NCBI GenBank assembly: GCA_018396935.1
Contig: JAGTRA010000042.1
Span: 1 to 8,070 of the forward strand
Origin: Candidatus Bathyarchaeota archaeon
Lineage (GTDB): Archaea; Thermoproteota; Bathyarchaeia; Bathyarchaeales; Bathycorpusculaceae
DNA: 8,070 nucleotides
Direction of reading: 5' to 3'
Shown here: piece by piece, positions 5,891 through 8,070 of the stretch
Layout: every line of letters starts with the position of its first letter
How positions within the stretch are numbered: the stretch's first letter is position 1
Notes under the pieces: generated by a model
What the model was told of the DNA's origin: nothing
Database searches by the model: none
Seen by the model: the letters and a program-made list of their open reading frames with translations, nothing else
Translations under genes and position numbers: made by a program

Positions 5891-7908
5891 GGGTAGACAT
5901 ACACCCTGTCTAGAGTTACTCCAAAATACTTCTGTAATAGCAAGGCATGTATTGCGCCAGGATCAACGTCAGCGAAGCGATCGGGGTATAACCACTTAGC
6001 CCAGTAGAGAATTCCTACAGGATACATGACGCCTTGGGTAATACTTGGATCATAAAGGTAAACTCTCTTATTCTTTACAGCACTAACTCCTTGAAGCTCT
6101 GGTCGACTCATCAATTTTTCCCATAGTGTTGGGAAGTCGGGATCCCAAGACATCTTCATCCTTATTATGACATCTGGATTCTTGCTAACAACGTATTCAG
6201 GGCTTACGATTGGATAAGGCGTGGGCAGGTCAGCTGCTATATTTATTGCACCTACAAACTCTAATAGAGAATGACCAACACTGCCCATAGCAACAGTGTT
6301 CCACTCCCTAAATAGCTCTAAGTAAACCTTTGGCTTATCAGATTCCTTAACTCCAGCCAGGCGACGTTGAACCAAGCTCTCGTATCCCTCAATTAGGTTT
6401 ATAATTTCTTCAGCTTTTGCCTCTACGCCCAACAGTATTCCCAAGTTTCTTATACAAATCTTAACCCTATCTGGACGGCTAAGCTCATCTATGTAGACTG
6501 CTATTCCAGCTTCCTCCAACTTCCTCCTAGTTTCATTATTATCATAAACCAAGTTTGTATTAGACACTAGCAGGTCGGGCTTTAACTCCAATATCAATTC
6601 CAGCGGCGGGTTATAGGAATGAGGTGCGACAACGGGCTTGTTTAAGACGTCGGGCGGAAACTTTGAGTAGGAGTCTCTGCCAATTAACTTGTCTCCGCAT
6701 CCGAGGGCATATATAAGCTCTGTGAAACCAGAGCTTAGGCTGATGACTGTTTTAGCGGGAGCTTGTAGGGTGACGGTAACACCCTGCCAGTCAATCACCG
6801 AAACTGGTTTTTCAGAAATTTCACTTTGAGGCGAGCCGACAGGCTTAGTTGATGGCAACGACGGGTAGAAGTACACTCCCTCAAGCGGCATACCTAGGAA
6901 CTTCTGCATTATTTGGGAGTGAACAGCCTCCGGATCTATGTCGGCAAAAACTTCAGGGTGGAAGCATTTAGCCCAGTACAGAAGCCCAGCCGGGTATCTT
7001 ACGCCCTCGAGGAGTATTGGGTCGTAAACGTAAACTTTTTCGCTCTTTACCGCCTTAACGGTCTTAAGTTCTGGTCGCGCCAGGATTTCGTCCCTAACAG
7101 CTTTAAAGGCCGTCACATTGCCCTTGGCCTCTGAGGGTGCCATTCGCAAGATTATGTCAGGGTTCTTTCCCACAACGAATTCAGGGCTTAAGATGGGCGC
7201 TGGCTGATCTATTTCAGCGGCGATGTTGATTCCGCCGGCATCAAATATTATTTTGTCTCCGGCACTTCCCTTAGCGAAGCTTTGCCAAGCAGTATACCAC
7301 TCTATGTAAACTAGGGGCTTCTTGTCTGGCGGTATACCCCGAACTCTTTCAGCAACTAGGTTTTCATAGAACTCTATGAAACTTACGATTTCCTGAGCTC
7401 TGGATTTACTATCTAGAATTATTCCTAAGTTTGTTATGATTGCTTTTATTCTCGTGACGTTACTCGTGTTTTCCATTATCACAGGTATGCCTGCTTTTTC
7501 AATCTTAGTCAACGCTTCTTGGTTGTAGAAAAGCATGTCATCAGCTAAAACTAAATCTGGCTGAAGCTCTACTATTAATTCGACGTTGGGGTCATATGAT
7601 GATCCCCCGACCACTCTTTTTTCTAAAACCTGTGGCGGAAACGTTGATAAAGCATCCCTTCCGATGATTTTATCACCGCAGTTAAGGGCGTAGAGCAATT
7701 CGGTGATGCCTGAATTTAAAGAGACAACCCGCTCCACTGGAAGTTTTACAGTTACGTTTCTGCCTGTTCCGTCAATTACGTAAATAATCGCACGTTCTAA
7801 TGTTTCTGTTGCAACCTCTTTACTTCCCATTTGTGTATATATAGCATAGGCGGCTAGCACTACCAAGGCTATTAGAATTACGGCCAACACACCTTTTTGA
7901 ATAGCCAT
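5887..7908 (-). CDS. btuF: Tandem BtuF-like substrate-binding protein, membrane anchored
   Basis: At 673 residues this is about twice the usual length of a BtuF/FecB-type (COG0614-like) binding protein, because two complete domains are fused: residues 44-349 and 371-673, joined by a Pro/Ser-rich linker (350-370). They are clear duplicates: residues 60-119 and 387-446 agree at 39 of 60 positions without gaps, and the final 48 residues of each at 26 of 48. Each copy has the SG-x-TEL-x-YAL and CGDK-x-IGRD motifs, an ELxPDL strand, a SPE-x-VV-x-KNPD motif and an archaeal-type C-terminal end finishing in YP. The glutamates expected to dock on the permease are kept in both copies (E70 and E243; E397 and E571). 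The N-terminus (residues 1-25) is one hydrophobic helix after a short KG-ending stretch, with no lipobox cysteine, so the protein is probably held on the outer face of the membrane. GGAGGT (7915-7920) lies six bases before the ATG. It would feed the permease encoded directly after it. Confidence 0.92.
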   Translation of the reverse strand: MAIQKGVLAVILIALVVLAAYAIYTQMGSKEVATETLERAIIYVIDGTGRNVTVKLPVERVVSLNSGITELLYALNCGDKIIGRDALSTFPPQVLEKRVVGGSSYDPNVELIVELQPDLVLADDMLFYNQEALTKIEKAGIPVIMENTSNVTRIKAIITNLGIILDSKSRAQEIVSFIEFYENLVAERVRGIPPDKKPLVYIEWYTAWQSFAKGSAGDKIIFDAGGINIAAEIDQPAPILSPEFVVGKNPDIILRMAPSEAKGNVTAFKAVRDEILARPELKTVKAVKSEKVYVYDPILLEGVRYPAGLLYWAKCFHPEVFADIDPEAVHSQIMQKFLGMPLEGVYFYPSLPSTKPVGSPQSEISEKPVSVIDWQGVTVTLQAPAKTVISLSSGFTELIYALGCGDKLIGRDSYSKFPPDVLNKPVVAPHSYNPPLELILELKPDLLVSNTNLVYDNNETRRKLEEAGIAVYIDELSRPDRVKICIRNLGILLGVEAKAEEIINLIEGYESLVQRRLAGVKESDKPKVYLELFREWNTVAMGSVGHSLLEFVGAINIAADLPTPYPIVSPEYVVSKNPDVIIRMKMSWDPDFPTLWEKLMSRPELQGVSAVKNKRVYLYDPSITQGVMYPVGILYWAKWLYPDRFADVDPGAIHALLLQKYFGVTLDRVYVYP
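5890..6798 (-). repeat. Internal duplication, second BtuF-like domain
   Basis: This segment encodes residues 371-673, the second binding domain, starting at a matching V-I-D strand and ending at VYVYP, which is also the end of the protein. It aligns along its whole length with the first domain, with only a few residues of length difference. The 21-residue linker (6799-6861) between the copies has no homology to either. Confidence 0.88.
6862..7779 (-). repeat. Internal duplication, first BtuF-like domain
   Basis: This segment encodes residues 44-349 of the binding protein, the first of two homologous periplasmic-binding-type domains. It starts at a V-I-D strand and ends at VYFYP. The likeness to the second copy is clear in protein but much weaker in DNA, so the duplication is old rather than a recent slip or assembly artefact. 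Confidence 0.88.
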
Positions 7909-7914
7909 TTTCCC

Positions 7915-7920
7915 ACCTCC
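7915..7920 (-). promoter_or_regulatory. Ribosome binding site of the tandem binding protein gene
   Basis: On the coding strand this reads GGAGGT, inside a longer GAGGGAGGTGGG, with six bases to the ATG at 7906-7908. It is the strongest and best-spaced site in the window, suiting a binding protein normally made in excess over its transporter. It sits in the 14-nt gap after the chlD-like stop. Confidence 0.8.
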
Positions 7921-7922
7921 CT

Positions 7923-8070
7923 CTACACCCTTAAGTCTCGAACGGCGGATGCGATGGCTGTAGCATCCAGCTCCTCTAAACGGAGGTATTTGCCTCCCAT
8001 CATGGAGGCTATATCCCTTAATAGACCAAGGGAGACAAAACTTTGCTCAGCATCTATTACTATGGAGTTT
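7923..8070 (-). CDS. chlD: VWA-domain chelatase subunit (ChlD/BchD-like), C-terminal end only
   Basis: The frame enters from the right edge and gives 48 residues before a TAG at 7923-7925. The stretch NSIVIDAEQSF, then LGLLRDIASMMGGKY, then LRLEELDATAIASAV, follows the end of the von Willebrand A domain in magnesium-chelatase D subunits: a V-x-D-x-E strand, a helix ending in GGxYxxL and a last helix. ChlD-type proteins pair with the AAA+ subunit ChlI, or carry it fused, and drive metal insertion by ChlH or CobN. This is the usual substitute for CobS/CobT outside aerobic cobalamin makers. It lies 14 nt before the binding-protein gene and shares its strand, so it is probably an operon member and the ATPase partner of the CobN downstream. 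Whether an AAA+ domain is present in the same chain cannot be seen here. A different VWA protein is possible because so little is visible. Confidence 0.72.
   Translation of the reverse strand, partial: NSIVIDAEQSFVSLGLLRDIASMMGGKYLRLEELDATAIASAVRDLRV

Noticed and set aside
5673..7134. Plus-strand open frames inside btuC and the binding protein gene (5673-5861, 6913-7134)
   Set aside because: They are antisense shadows of well-supported genes, with no family resemblance.
5890..7779. Tandem binding domains as an assembly or sequencing duplication
   Set aside because: The copies differ at many amino acids and more strongly in DNA, with a unique linker between them and one continuous frame, so this is a genuine old duplication.

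Overview
The window reads as part of one archaeal operon, with every gene on the minus strand. Transcription runs from the right edge to the left. In that order it holds the 3' end of a von Willebrand A (VWA) chelatase subunit (ChlD-like), a double-length substrate-binding protein (two BtuF/FecB-type domains in one chain), a BtuC/FecCD-type permease, a BtuD/FecE-type ATPase, a full-length CobN-type chelatase large subunit, and the 5' end of a probable adenosylcobinamide amidohydrolase (CbiZ).

An archaeal host is suggested by several things. The protein mix (CbiZ, CobN with a ChlD-type partner, a corrinoid-type ABC importer) is typical of archaea. The arginine codons visible include many AGA/AGG, and ATA is common for isoleucine. 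The binding protein has an N-terminal membrane anchor and no lipobox cysteine, and several genes carry GGAGGT-like ribosome binding sites. The exact phylum cannot be fixed from this sequence. A thermophilic or anaerobic lineage such as Bathyarchaeia or another Thermoproteota, or a methanogen relative, would fit.

Gene packing is tight: 14 nt between chlD and btuF, a 4-nt ATGA overlap btuF/btuC, an overlap btuC/btuD (10 nt, or 4 nt with a TTG start), 16 nt btuD/cobN, and 47 nt cobN/cbiZ. No internal promoter, terminator or riboswitch can be supported, and there is no gene-free stretch over 300 nt. The operon promoter must lie beyond position 8070.

The likely joint role is tetrapyrrole (corrinoid) acquisition and metal handling. 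The tandem binding protein would capture a corrinoid or related metal-tetrapyrrole outside the membrane and BtuCD would import it. CbiZ would cut the aminopropanol arm of adenosylcobinamide to return it to the cobyric acid pathway. CobN with the ChlD-type AAA+ partner would insert (or, less likely, remove) a metal. Linking a metal chelatase directly to a corrinoid importer and CbiZ is the most interesting feature of the window. The tandem fused binding protein is the second.
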